Assembly (NCBI GenBank): GCA_963281155.1
Contig: CAUJLY010000006.1
Coordinates: forward strand, 5,766,001 to 5,830,000
Origin: Rhabditophanes sp. KR3021
Taxonomy: Eukaryota > Nematoda > Chromadorea > Rhabditida > Alloionematidae
DNA length: 64,000 nt
Direction: 5' to 3'
The notes beneath the pieces were generated by a model. That model worked only from the letters and a program-made list of their open reading frames with translations, was not told the origin of the DNA and did no database searches. The translations under genes were made by a program, and so were the position numbers. This document shows, piece by piece, positions 34,861 through 46,465 of the stretch (positions are counted from its first letter, which is position 1; every line of letters begins with the position of its first letter).

Positions 34861-36437
34861 TTAATTAGCTGGAGCTCCCTTTCTTTCGTAGTACTTTTGG
34901 ATAGTTTTTTGCGGAATACGTTTCAACATTTCAGCTGGGAAAATTCTCAACAATGACCAACCAATATCAAGGGAGTTGAAAATGGTACGATTATCATAAT
35001 TTCCTTGAGCGATAAAATTCTTTTCGAATTTAATCAAGAATTCAAGGTATAACAAATCATCACTAGACAAGGCTTCTTCTCCTACTACAGCCTTCATGGC
35101 TTGTACATCCTTTCCGATAGCATAACAAGCGTAAAGTTGATTGGAAACATCAGAGTGATCTTCACGAGTCATACCCTCGCCAATAGCAGATTTCATAAGA
35201 CGTGAAAGTGATGGCAATACGTTGATTGGTGGGTAAATTTGTCTGTTGTGAAGCTGACGATCTACGTAAATTTGTCCTTCGGTAATATATCCGGTCAAAT
35301 CAGGAATTGGATGGGTAATATCTAAAAAATGTTAGAGAAAATTGATGGAAAAGTAAATTACCATCATTAGGCATAGTAAGGATTGGAATCTGGGTAATAG
35401 ATCCAGTACGTCCTTCGACACGGCCAGCTCTTTCATAGATTGTTGCCAAATCGGTGTACATATAACCTGGGAAACCACGTCTACCTGGTACTTCTTCACG
35501 AGCAGCGGAAACTTCTCTGAGAGCTTCAGCGTAAGAAGACATGTCAGTAAGAACTACCAATACGTGCTTATCACATTGATAAGCCAAAAATTCAGCAGCG
35601 GTTAAAGCAAGACGAGGAGTAATGATACGCTCGATGGTTGGATCATTAGCCAAGTTCAAGAAAAGACATACATTTTCCATTGAGCCATTTTCTTCGAAAT
35701 CTTGTTTGAAGAAACGAGCAGTTTCCATGTTTACTCCCATAGCGGCGAAAACAATAGCGAAGTTGTCATCTCCTTCTTTGTGTTCACGGTCTGGAAGTTT
35801 GACAAGACCTCCTTGACGCACAATTTGTGCAGCAATTTCATTGTGAGGTAATCCAGCAGCTGAGAAAATTGGGATCTTTTGTCCACGGGCAATACTGTTC
35901 ATGACATCAATAGCGGAAATTCCAGTTTGGATCATTTCTTCTGGGTAGGTACGGCACTGGGGATTGATAGGTTGACCATTGATATCAAGGTAATCTTCAG
36001 CTTGGACTGGTGGTCCTTTGTCAATAGGTTTTCCGGAACCGTTGAAGATACGGCCAAGCATATCTTCTGATACTGGAGCTCTAAGAATGTCACCAGTAAA
36101 TTCACACACAGTATTTTTGGCATCAATACCGGCTGTTCCTTCGAAAACTTGGACGACGGCCTTATTCTTGGAAACTTCAAGAACTTGTCCTGAACGCTTG
36201 GTTCCGTCAGCGAGAGTCAATTGAACGATTTCAGCATATTGGGGGAATTTGACATCTCCGAGGATAACCAATGGCCCATTTACACCAGTAACGGTTTTGT
36301 AAGCTAAATAATAAATTAGATATAATTCACTCGGTTGCAAACTTACTTAATCTTGGTCTGGTGTTGTAATTTGTAATGGAAGCAGCCTTAAGTCCAGGAA
36401 TGATGTCCTTATTAACATCAATTTTCGTGGTCGCCAT
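34861..36437 (-). CDS. vha-12: V-type H+-ATPase subunit B
   Basis: Exons 36437-36347, 36303-35362 and 35321-34861 (introns of 43 and 40 bases, phases 1 and 1) give 497 aa, the usual length for subunit B. The N-terminus ([15 protein letters not shown]) leads into the beta-barrel ([20 protein letters not shown]), the nucleotide-binding core with [14 protein letters not shown] in place of a catalytic P-loop (typical of the non-catalytic B subunit), [34 protein letters not shown] and [21 protein letters not shown] subunits alternate with A in the V1 hexamer and also bind actin. The pump acidifies endosomes, lysosomes and excretory-cell membranes. In C. elegans the gene is vha-12. Strong conservation, no break seen. 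Confidence 0.97.
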
Positions 36438-37357
36438 AGCTATTACTAAAAATCATAATTAAATATTGTTTCTCAAAAAAATAAATGATCTTTAGCGCGA
36501 GTGATAAGTTGTTACTATCATTGATTGGGTCACTTTAAATGTACAACAGCAATACATATCATGTTTCGTGTTTTGATAGAGCAAAAATCGTATTGAACAA
36601 GTATACTATTTATAAAGAATGATAGTTTAATATAGGGTTCGAATTTAATAATAATTGGCTTAAATATTATAAATCTAGCGTAACTTTATTGTGTGAGGCT
36701 TGTAAACGAGGGTAATGTCTTTTAAAATGGATGATATTTATATGAAAAATAATTGAGCGTACTAACAATCTTCAGTCGTAGAAATATGATCAGTCCATGC
36801 AACTGCTCTTCATTATTGATACTTGGTCTTTTATCTTGCTCTGTGAATCGTGTCAAGATACAGACACGATCTGATTTAATGATGATAAAAATATGATACA
36901 TTGTATATAAATTTTAGAACGATCAAAATAGTACAAATTCCATAGCATGTTATTACAGTTAGTTTTAAAAAGCTATATATGCGAGCAAGCTGATATCCTG
37001 TAAAATCAAAAATAACATTATATAATTACCTTGAAGGAATATATACAGCAGATTTAAAATCAAAAGTCAGTTTGGTAAGATGTTATCAGCATCATGATAC
37101 GTGGTCGATTTTGATTTACAGGGTGATATTTGTTTATACACATTTTAAAGTATGTAATTGTTATTCAGTAGTTTAGATTTAAAATAACAAATCAACTCAA
37201 GTTCAATTATTTAAAGTTGCAAATATGTAATTCTTTTATTATAAAAAGTATCCTTTATAAAATAACACGGAAAAAGAAAATGAATATTTGAAAAGACTAC
37301 TTTAAAGAGTATATAAATGAGAACTTTTTATAAATTTTGCATCCGATAATAGGTATG
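36438..37357. other. Intergenic upstream of vha-12
   Basis: 920 bases. Holds the vha-12 promoter and the 3' flank of the MULE-derived gene. A GGTTCGAAT at 36636 looks like a pol III B box but no A box or cloverleaf surrounds it. Confidence 0.45.
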
Positions 37358-39447
37358 TTATTGAGAATTGTGAAGTTTTTGTTGAATATGTTCAAGAATT
37401 TTTGTTTGCTCCATCACTGTCAATTTACTAATTTCGTTTATTAATTTCGTAACACTTATGGATTTGATAAATGTAAAAATAGTAAGCCGGACATCCTCAT
37501 TTGCAGCTTTCAATAAATTCAGACATTTCAAGTAAGTACCATGGTGTGTAGCTAATGGATTAGTTTTAAGCCATCTATTGAATGATTCACATGAGTTAGT
37601 GCTTTTAACACGTTGTTGAAACTTGCATAATTTGGTTGCATGCTTTTCATTCTTAAACCAATTTTTATCAACATAGTTGATCCATTTGGTTAGCTGGTTT
37701 ATTTCAAAAGGAGTAAAATCTTCATTGGCTGTCATAATCATCTTATTTTTAATGATAGTCCATTGTTGAATCATTTGCCCGACTGGCACGTGGAGAGCAA
37801 TAACCATACGAAACTTCTTATAAAAATCTGCAGACACGAGACTTCTATCGTCATTTCCATTAAAAGATGTTAACAAATGCTTAAGCCCAAGCTGATTCAA
37901 TTTTTTTACCAAATTTTGGGTCATAAATACCTCTGGAAGTTCTTCACTAATTCCGAAACGTTGTAAGCACTTTTTAATTTCATTAAAAACGAAATCATAA
38001 TCTTCGGTCTTACGGTGCTTCATCAAAGCATAAAATGCTGGTATAAATGTATTTCTCATTTCCCCTTCTTTATTTTCAATAATTTGAAACATAACGACGT
38101 AGAGTTGGGTGTATTTGTCAGGGGCCACAAAGAAAGTTCCATCAGCAAGTCTTAATTTTGATTTGGCATACAATTCGAGTACATCTCTTGAACCAAAAAT
38201 AACAATTGAATCCCCATCTTTTCCAACAACACGGAATGACATAGGTAACTGCTTATCATCTAAATAACCACATTCGTAAACTTCCTCGGCGTAATCATTA
38301 TTTTCATTTTTTTTTTCGTTTGATCTAGATGAAGCAACTCTAAGATACCTTCCCTTATCTTTATACTGTCCTAACTTTATCTTCGAATCTGCTGTACCGA
38401 GTTCAAGCCCATTGCATATGGTATCGACATTTTTAATCCCAATGGCATGTGCTATACGAGGCTTAATGAGGGGATTTGTGGCGTCACGGCAAACACGCTT
38501 GTATTCATTATCGCCTATTTTTTCTTTGAATGTTATTGGCAAGCAACCATCAAAATGAACACCTTCTTGGCGAACCAAATTATATCCTTTCATCTTTAAT
38601 AGTGGAATATTCGATTCGGGTTGCTTCTTCTTTTTACAAATTGAGCGACACTCTTTGCAGTACATAGTGGTTGTTGTTGTTGCATCTGGAGACAATTCAG
38701 TTCCTCTTCTAAAATAATTTGTATAAATTTAGTGAATATACGAAAATTTGTATATTGTATATTTAGTATTTGAATATTATTTATGTATAATTTGCTTGAA
38801 TTATTGTATTTATAATATGTGCTATTTTATTATTATATCATTTTATCTAGGATCCTCATTTGTACCACTTTGCCTATTTTAAATCTACTTCATTTTAGTT
38901 TAGCTCCTTTCAGCTCTCATCCCAAAATCGTAAGTAGTGTATATATTATTATTGGCATTAGATGACCACGATTTTTTTGTAGATTAATAAAGATCCTTTT
39001 GAATCCTGTTGTGTAACCCCTACTAGAAGCTTATTCAGGCTTTGAAACCAGTCAATTTTACTTTTTACTATTTATAGGCAGATAAAAAACATACTTCTTG
39101 GTAAACACATATCCCAATGGGTTAGCATAATTCGTTTGATCAGGAACGTATAAGAAAACATCCTTACAAAACTTTTCAGTTTTCATTCCAACTATAAATT
39201 GAGACTTAAATTGGACCTCCGAGTCAACATTTTTATAAGCTTCTTGTGCAAATAAAAGAAATTCCTCCTTTGTTCTTGTTAAAGGAACTGATGCAGGAAC
39301 AGTTGGTAAAGAATGGTGAGATGGAATGTTTTGACTTAAAATATTGCTTGAGCTTGGCTGTGGAAGAAGTGTCTCTCGAACTTGCTCCAACAATGAAGGA
39401 TTATTCCAAAGAGCTTCTAATATTTGACTGTCGGTAAAAGATGACAT
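37358..39447 (-). CDS. MULE-transposase-derived protein, probably not an active transposase
   Basis: Exons 39447-39095 and 38708-37358 (386-base intron, phase 2) give 567 aa; the ATG at 39447 opens MSSFTDSQILEALW. The N-terminal third has a Pro/Ser-rich stretch and a Cys-containing segment (YCKECRSICKKKK) that may be a zinc module of FLYWCH type. The middle matches the MULE transposase core: KLRLADGTFFVAP (first catalytic Asp), YTQLYVVMFQI, TFIPAFYALMKHRKTEDYD. Where MULE enzymes normally have a second Asp (DxE type) this protein reads VFMTQNLVKKLNQLG, so that acid seems lost. TNSCESFNRWLK resembles the late conserved block. No terminal inverted repeats are visible at its ends. It could be a domesticated gene or a recently dead element; the long open frame favours the former. 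Confidence 0.7.
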
Positions 39448-39561
39448 TTTAAAAGCAACCAACCACGATAATAGCAATTAAAGAAATGATTTTAAAATTA
39501 AAGTATAAGTGTAGAAGGGGATTCTTATTATGAATTATTATACTATGAGGGATATAGATAG

Positions 39562-39680
39562 CCTCAATTACGCCTTAAAGATAAAAGTGTAACGATGACA
39601 TTAACCACTTAAGGTATCTTATTTTATTAAATTGAATAGACTTCAATTACGCTTTAGAATAAAAGTGCGACGTTAGAATA
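39562..39680 (+). repeat. Pair of diverged direct repeats
   Basis: 39562-39600 and 39641-39680 share CTCAATTACGCCTTA / TTCAATTACGCTTTA followed by ATAAAAGTG. They lie between the MULE-derived gene and the palindrome cluster and may be the remains of one inserted element. Confidence 0.6.
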
Positions 39681-39801
39681 AAACACTGGAGGTGCACTTA
39701 TTTAATTAATTTTTAGAGTATTAAAACACAGTCATCAACCTTAGAAATAACCGCTCATATTCGAACCAAATAATTGAAACATTTGATGATTTTCTTTATA
39801 A

Positions 39802-40005
39802 GGGCGAATGATTATATTATAGTATTATCATCTGCCTGGGCGAATTTTTTACTTAAAATAATGATTGGCCTGGGCGAATGATAATGCTATAGTATAATCA
39901 TTCGCCTGGGAGGCCAATGATTATTTTTTTGACATATTAGCCTCCCAGGCGAGTGATAATACTATAGTATAATTATTCGCCCTACCCAGGCGAGTGATAA
40001 TATAC
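39802..40005. repeat. Cluster of nested palindromes (foldback element)
   Basis: Three near-perfect palindromes of about 34 bases, each with ends GGCGAATGAT / ATCATTCGCC and a central CTATAG: 39802-39836, 39873-39905 and 39949-39981, plus a half unit at 39989-40005. They are linked by further inverted repeats: CCTGGGAGGC (39905-39914) with GCCTCCCAGG (39940-39949), perfect over ten bases, and AATGATTGGCCT with AGGCCAATGATT around the middle unit. The GC-rich ends contrast with the AT-rich flanks. The right end overlaps the last codons of the CDP-diacylglycerol synthase frame. Confidence 0.85.
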
Positions 40006-41300
40006 CCTAAAAATATATACATGAACAAATGTTCCGATTAAAAGTTGACAATCAAACCTATCCATTAAGCCTCCATGCCCTGGAATAATATCACCAAAGT
40101 CTTTTATTTTAAACGCTCTTTTAAAGCCACTAGCAAAGAATCCTCCAAATGGCCCAATAATCGAAGCAAAAAGACTGAGAACTAATGAGTGCAGAAGGAA
40201 TGGATAGTAGTAGATGACAGGTTTCATATGGAACAACTTCATTAATGCGCCAACTATTTTTGGCACTCCATGTTCTTTCAAAATAAAAGTGGCTGGAATT
40301 TCACAATTTTCTTGATCAACCGCAAAGTCTTCATACATACAAATCATGTATCTGCTTTTCATAAGAAAATAGGAAAAAATTAAGCCGAATATAACAGTGC
40401 TAAACGCTCCTCCAATGAATCCTTCCCACGTTTTTTTAGGGGAAAGCTTAATAAGTGGGGTTTTTCCCCAAAAGAAACCAAACATATATGACATTACATC
40501 ACAGCATATAATCATTGAAACTGGGACAAGGAACCAAATGACACCTTGAAGAATGTTTTCAATTATAAAAAATGATTGTACCACAATAATCATGAGAGCA
40601 ACGTGAGTCCAGGCAAAGAGGGAAAATTGTCTCAAGTAATATCCTTTTTTTAAAGACAGCACAAACCAAACAAATCCAATGCAATAAAACAGAAAACTTA
40701 TGAATCTGTGATATTCGACTAAAAAGCGCAGAAACTGCTAAAAAGATTTACATTAATTGGATATTACCAAAAAATACCACTTACATCCTTTTGTATAATA
40801 ACCTTAAATACTTCGATCATATTTTCACCAAAGAAAAAGTAGTTGCTGCATAGTAAAAAGTACCAGGATAGTGTGCGGAAGAAAGGTAAGTCATACAATC
40901 TATAAACTACTAATCCAATTTTAATAAGCTCATGAAAACACTTGAATTGAATAATGAGTACTAGAAACACCAAGTACAGAGGTCCTTTTTCAACTATAAA
41001 TTTGAACGCTCCGATCATGAGTATAGTAAAAATTCCGCGAACAATCCAGTTTCTCCATCTTTCAGGAAAATAGCTTAACAAAGTATCAACTATAATTCCC
41101 ATATTATCAGAACCTTGTGGTAGTTTTTTAACAAGATTGTTCAACTTTTTATCGTTTTCGTCTCCATATCCAACATCTGTTTCTGAATCATTTTCATATA
41201 TGGCAGCATCGCTATCTATATTATCCGCAGTAATGCCATTAACAGGAGAATTGATATTTGATGGCGGGAAACGACTTCGTACTTCGGATTCATCAATCAT
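39982..41300 (-). CDS. cdgs-1: Phosphatidate cytidylyltransferase (CDP-diacylglycerol synthase)
   Basis: Exons 41300-40785 and 40737-39982 (47-base intron, phase 0) give 423 aa. It makes CDP-diacylglycerol from CTP and phosphatidic acid in the ER membrane, the precursor of phosphatidylinositol and cardiolipin. An acidic cytosolic N-terminus (about 90 aa) is followed by about eight membrane helices. The family signature is complete: [10 protein letters not shown], then [31 protein letters not shown] and a [14 protein letters not shown] block are also present. After GTFVHVYIF the protein ends in RVYYHSPG, encoded by the adjoining palindrome; animal CDS proteins continue roughly 30-40 residues. 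A possible donor (AGG|GTATAT) sits at that point but I found no convincing last exon, so the tail is either truncated or encoded elsewhere. cdgs-1 is the C. elegans name. Confidence 0.92.
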
Positions 41301-43528
41301 CTTCAATATAATCTAGAATGGAAAAATAGTTGGTCGAGTAAAGAGCATGAGGTACAACAAAGTCTTTTAGAAAACAGTCGAAATAGAAAACAACAATAGA
41401 AAATTACTCGCTGTCTAAATTATAGACACATACTTTCTTGAAACATTGTTAATGTCACTAAGAGACAATGTCTAAATGATAAAGAGACAGACCAATATTT
41501 GAGTCTATATCACATTTAATTTTTATGCTAAACACATATATAAATATATCGATAGTGTAAAAGAAACAAGTCACAAAACATTTAAAGTTAGGCAAAAAAT
41601 ATCATTAAAGAAAAGAACACTATCAAGTGATACAAAATAAATTGTCCATAAATAATGATCTATCAAGAATAGTTGCAGCAGATTTATTAGTGCGTGTTGT
41701 CATCAAAAGGATAATTAGATGTAACGTCTAGCCTGACTTAAAATCTAATCATTGTTAATAATTGTATGTAAGCTAATAATAACATACGTTTGTTGCTTGA
41801 TATCAAAGAAGAACATTTGGAGATGTAAATTATTATATAAAAATTAAAAAATATACCCCAAAATATAGTATTATCTAAAATGACGTCGGCACTATAATTG
41901 ACATTATTTTGTTAGCTGTACTAAAGTAATTCTACCATGTCAACTCTTTCATATAACACTCATACTTATTAATAGTAAAGTAATGAAAGTAATACAATTT
42001 GGATCGCAACTAATATTTTCAAATGAACACGTAAAGAATTGAATCATGTGAATATTACATATACAACTACTGAAACAATGTTATTCAAAACGTTACGGTT
42101 TTAATGCGGAGGTTAGAGGAAAAGATTGATGTTATAGTATTAGTGTAGTAGAAGAAGTAGTACGCATCTCAAAATTATTATCATGTGACTTATTAATGAT
42201 AATCTTAAAGTTGTCTTTAAAATTAAATCAGATTAAATATATTCTATATAAAATAAAAAAGATGTTTGCCAATTTATACAAGTCTTAACCGAAGAGAAAT
42301 AAAAGTGCTAAAAAATAAAGCATTATATCGCCATTTTTAACCTTATAAGGATAGTTAGTAGAATTTTTTAGTTCTGTCAATAGACAAATATCGGAATTAT
42401 ATCTGAGAATGTATGAAGATACTAGATAAAGCTTTTATATTAAAGTAATAAAATGGTTTTTCATTCATCATGTGGCTTTATAAAAAAACATTTTAAATAG
42501 AAGAAATTCACAACTAAATATACATAAAATGTCATTTGTGTTTTTGTAATGCTTTATGTTTAGTATTTTATTTAAATAAAAATCCTTTATAATCCAAAAA
42601 TGTGGAACTTGAAAATATGTTGCTATTTACTGAACACACTTAAATTTAATGCTTGGTTAAGATGATGTACAAGTTGAATAATTGAAGAAGACAATTTTTC
42701 TTATTTAAAGACTTTGAAAGCAATATTGCATTTGATTTATTAAATGTCTTTTATTTATCAATAAACATTATCAAAAGATTGAAAATAAAGTGTCAATGGC
42801 ATTAAATTTTAAGTATTTTTCTTAAAATATATTCTGAGTGCTTTCATATAACTGATCAATTAAGTTTAATGCATAGTATCAAGCCAAGTAATGATTGTTA
42901 ATAAAAAGTCATTTTTGTGAATGATTATTGGCATATACATACTCTTAAACATTTTATTTATTTATAACAATGCCCTTGGACTGTTTTAGTACCATCATGG
43001 CTTTCTCAGGCCATACCCATTATAAAAGCCCTGTGCATACGGCGAATGGCAAATGAACAACGGAAGTTTGGGAGAATACATATCTTTTATCGATACAAAG
43101 TAAAGAACGTTCTCGACAAATACAACTCGAAAAGCTGTTTTAGACAGCTACAGATAAAAAGGACAATTGTGTATATAGAACAAATATAAAATGCAGTATA
43201 CAGAATATTATGCTACAGATTGATTAAGATGCCCTTCAAATATTATTTTTGCCAGCTTTTGGTACGTTATTATTTTATTTAGAACGTACGTTTTCTACAT
43301 ATGTTACTATTTTAGGCCTTAAAATTAAGCTTTTTAAATAATATTTAAATATTTGTAAATTTATTGACTTTTAAGATGCACTTAAATATATCCCATTGTC
43401 TATATTATTTTTATTTAATACTTTTCGTACCAATCTTACGTATTCTTTTATATTAATGAATTTCCAATATATTATCTACAACATACTTATATGTTTCTAG
43501 TTATTTCACAAATAATAACGATACAATT
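41301..43528. other. Divergent intergenic region between cdgs-1 and ric-3
   Basis: 2.2 kb containing both promoters. Mostly AT-rich and featureless. A GC-richer island at 42970-43160 contains a TATAAAAG box (43021-43028). The ric-3 end has the acceptor GTTTCTAG at about 43500, 29 bases before its ATG. Confidence 0.5.
43021..43028 (+). promoter_or_regulatory. TATA-box-like element
   Basis: TATAAAAG within an otherwise GC-richer block, about 500 bases upstream of ric-3. Its target is unknown; it may serve an outrun preceding ric-3 trans-splicing or an unseen small transcript. Confidence 0.3.
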
Positions 43529-44818
43529 ATGAATGATAGCCGAGTTAAGGCTAAAGAAAAAAGAAGACCAAGGAGAGTGGCGCCAGTAAATGATTACTTC
43601 GAGGATGAGGATGAAGATTCATCAAATTGGAAAATGTATATTGTGATCGGTATTGTTTTGCTTTGCTTTGCAATCTTATATCCAAACTTGATCCACCCCA
43701 TATTTGCATCATTCTTTTCGTCTGGAACAAAAGTTAACATTCCGCAACCAAATGCTCCACCTGTTCACCCAGCATTAAACTCTCCTAGACCTGGAGGTGC
43801 GTCTCCTGCTCATCCAGCCATGAGAATGAATCAACAACAAGCGCCTGAATCGACTGGAGGAGGTCGAGGTGGCATGATAGGGTGGATGCTTCCTTTTCTA
43901 TACTATTGGAGTTATGGGCTTTTTATGCTTTACATTATACAAAGTAAGTTAATGTATTGAAATTTGAATAAAATCTATTTTTAGTTGATGTATGGTAAAA
44001 GAAAAAAGAGAAGAGGAGCGCGCAGATATGATTCTGATGAAAGTGATAATATTCCTTATTCCGAAGAAGACGGAGATGATAATGAGGAGTCAGAGAGTGA
44101 ATTTGGCAAAATGGGTAGCAAAAAGAAGAAGGATTTAATTAATAAACTTAAAGAAACTGAAAACAGTATGGCAAAAATACTTATGCAATTGGAACACTTA
44201 CAGAGTATGGATAGTGCAAACAAAATTTTAACTTCAGCAAGAGCACCTCAAGATGATAATGCCGAAGAAGAATATGATGAGGTTGCTCAGCTAACAAACC
44301 AAAGTAGAATTAATCAAGATTTGCAAAGAAATTCAAATGATATCAAAAAAACTCTGAAGGACTTCAACGATATTTCGAAAATCTTTCTTGCCACTAAAGA
44401 AAAGTTCAAGAATAATGAAAACCATAAGGAAACGGAAGAACTTAGCAATACAAAAAATTTAGTTGCAGAAAACGGACATGGTGATACTGACTATGAGGAT
44501 ATCAAACCTACAGATACAAATTTAAAATCGAAAGCACAAACGAAGGAAATGGATTTGGAATCTGAAAATGAATTGGATAAAAATCTGAAGGTTTCACAAA
44601 CTTTACCCGAAATGCTTAAACTAGCTACATCCGAGGAAGAAAATATTTCAAAGGAACAAGTTGAACGATTGGAAAAGATAAATACTGTTTCCACTAAACA
44701 ACAAAATGATTTACTTAAATCTCAAGATGAAAAAATTGCAACAAAGAACTCCAAAACAACGAAATCTCACCCAAAAAAGGGAAAAGGTAAAAAGAATCAG
44801 TCAAGAAGAGATGACTAA
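43529..44818 (+). CDS. ric-3: RIC-3, nicotinic acetylcholine receptor chaperone
   Basis: Two exons: 43529-43937 and 43985-44818. RIC-3 resides in the ER and promotes folding and export of nicotinic receptors. A basic, then acidic N-terminus (RRPRRVAPVNDYFEDEDED) leads to TM1 (YIVIGIVLLCFAILYPNLIH, about 37-56), a Pro-rich linker, TM2 (GWMLPFLYYWSYGLFMLYII), a Lys/Arg block (KRKKRRGARR), acidic stretch, and coiled coil (KDLINKLKETENSMAKILMQ), then a long charged, disordered tail. This order is that of nematode RIC-3. Odd: the only good donor (CAA A|GTAAGT, 43938) is phase 1, but the TTTTTAG acceptor opens exon 2 in phase 0, so the predicted splice is one base out of frame. A one-base indel or unrecognised splice choice is likely. 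Total about 413 aa if joined. Confidence 0.85.
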
Positions 44819-45240
44819 ATGAACCCATAATAACTTTATAAATTAAATGCTAATTATTCTTACAATTTAATTTCATTTGTCAAAATGTATTCAAATAATG
44901 ATTATATAAGTTAGTATTTTTTCATTATTTTATCGTGAATTTAATAAAAAGCAGCTGGAAATATGCGCATTATCACTATATGTCTCTTTTAAATAAAAAT
45001 TGGTTAAAGATGTATGTATATCTCAATTTTAAATAATATAAAAAACAACTCCATACTATATTTCAGATATTATAATCATTAAGTCAACATTCAATATGAG
45101 TAAAAGTTATTTATTCCACAATAATTTATTTAAGCATATTATCAGTTGTTTGTGCAAGGTTTATTCAATACATGTTTAGATGCCAAATCAATTTTTGTAG
45201 GATGGTTTGTGATTATATTTAGTTGGATATTATTTTTGCA
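44819..45240. other. Convergent spacer between ric-3 and VAMP8-like gene
   Basis: 420 bases of AT-rich DNA with several AATAAA-like signals (for example near 44940 and 44990). No gene seen. Confidence 0.5.
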
Positions 45241-45610
45241 TTATATGACATTACAAGCATGAAGTATAAGAAGGAGAATGGCAATGGCAACGAGTGTTAT
45301 TACAACGATCATAATAAAGGTCCATTTGATATTTTTCCACCACATTTTCCTTTGAACAGATCTAGCTGACATTTGAAAAGTTTGAGACTAAAATCATTGC
45401 TTATTTTGAATTTATTTAATCATAACTTACCGAAGCTGATAAATTGTTAGCTCTGTTTTCAACATCTTCTAATCTTTCTCCACGCTCGATAATTTGGCGA
45501 ATGTTATCATTCATTACATTCTTCACTTCCTCAACTTGTGATTTTAATTGATTAACGCGGTTACTTTGTTGTGGATTTTCAGAATCGACATTGTTAGTAG
45601 AGGAATTCAT
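45241..45610 (-). CDS. VAMP8-like R-SNARE
   Basis: Exons 45610-45431 and 45387-45241 (43-base intron, phase 0) give 108 aa. I place the start at the ATG at 45610 because TTATTCTAG stands four bases before it; the in-frame ATG at 45634 would lie upstream of that acceptor. The protein has a short polar N-terminus, a full R-SNARE helix (about 17-76) with the zero-layer arginine in IIERGERLEDV, the juxtamembrane KMWWKNIKW and one C-terminal TM anchor of about 22 residues ending HACNVI. The absence of a longin domain and WWKN before the anchor fit VAMP8/endobrevin better than synaptobrevin. VAMP8 drives late endosome, lysosome and autophagosome fusion. Confidence 0.85.
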
Positions 45611-46465
45611 TTTACTAGAATAATAAACGCTCATTATAAAATTTTTTAAAAATAATCAAGCTAAATGACAGAAATGTCAAATCGTAAATAAAATGTTGAA
45701 TATATTCAATTGACAAAGTTAATTTTAACTCCATTCCGAAGTCAAAAGCTCATGAATACATTCTCTTTCTACACTTTTTGTAAAAAAGTACATAATCGCT
45801 GTGACAGGAAAAAAGTTATAGGGCTAAGAGTAAATATAGGACCTGTATCCTATCAAATGTATGCTCGTCTGCGCTATACAATCACCAATGAACAATCTTA
45901 TAAGTTGTTTTTAGTGACTTATTACTAATGTGTTATAAAATTGATTTTAAAATGGAACAGATATTACAGTATTTAACTGATCAAAACAAATATAATTAGA
46001 TTAATAAAGAATTTATTTTTATTGGTACAATGCATGACTTGGCAGGTATATCCATTCTTAACTAAGCAACCATTTAATTTTTACTTTACACAGTCACTAA
46101 CATTATTTTAAAGTAATTGATTAAATGTTTAATATACATACATCATCAATGTAATTAGTACAATTAGACTAAAATTAAATATATCTGGAAAAGCAAGGTA
46201 TATACACATATAATGAATATAATACAAAAGATGGTTCAGAAAGTAACTCATCCTTCCTTTTTCGTTTTGTTATTATAAGAAAAATGAAATAACGGTAAGA
46301 GTGATTCATTCCGTACCATGACAAATGCTTTTCGTTTTAATGTCTAAAACATCAATAAACAAATACGCAGGTTGAAAAAATTTAATTGGTAAAGTTGTAT
46401 CTAAAATAAATGCTAAAAATAACACGTCGATATAATGTATTTAAAAAAAATATTTGCATAATTTC
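45611..46465. other. Intergenic
   Basis: 855 bases. A 59-codon ATG frame (+, about 45752-45928) is present but has no recognisable features. Otherwise AT-rich with the VAMP8-like promoter on the left and the ATG101 3' UTR on the right. Confidence 0.4.

Noticed and set aside
36636..36645. GGTTCGAAT, a tRNA B-box-like sequence
   Set aside because: No A box, acceptor stem or cloverleaf can be built around it.
39802..40005. CRISPR-like array
   Set aside because: Units are palindromes of unequal spacing in a nematode locus, without unique spacers.
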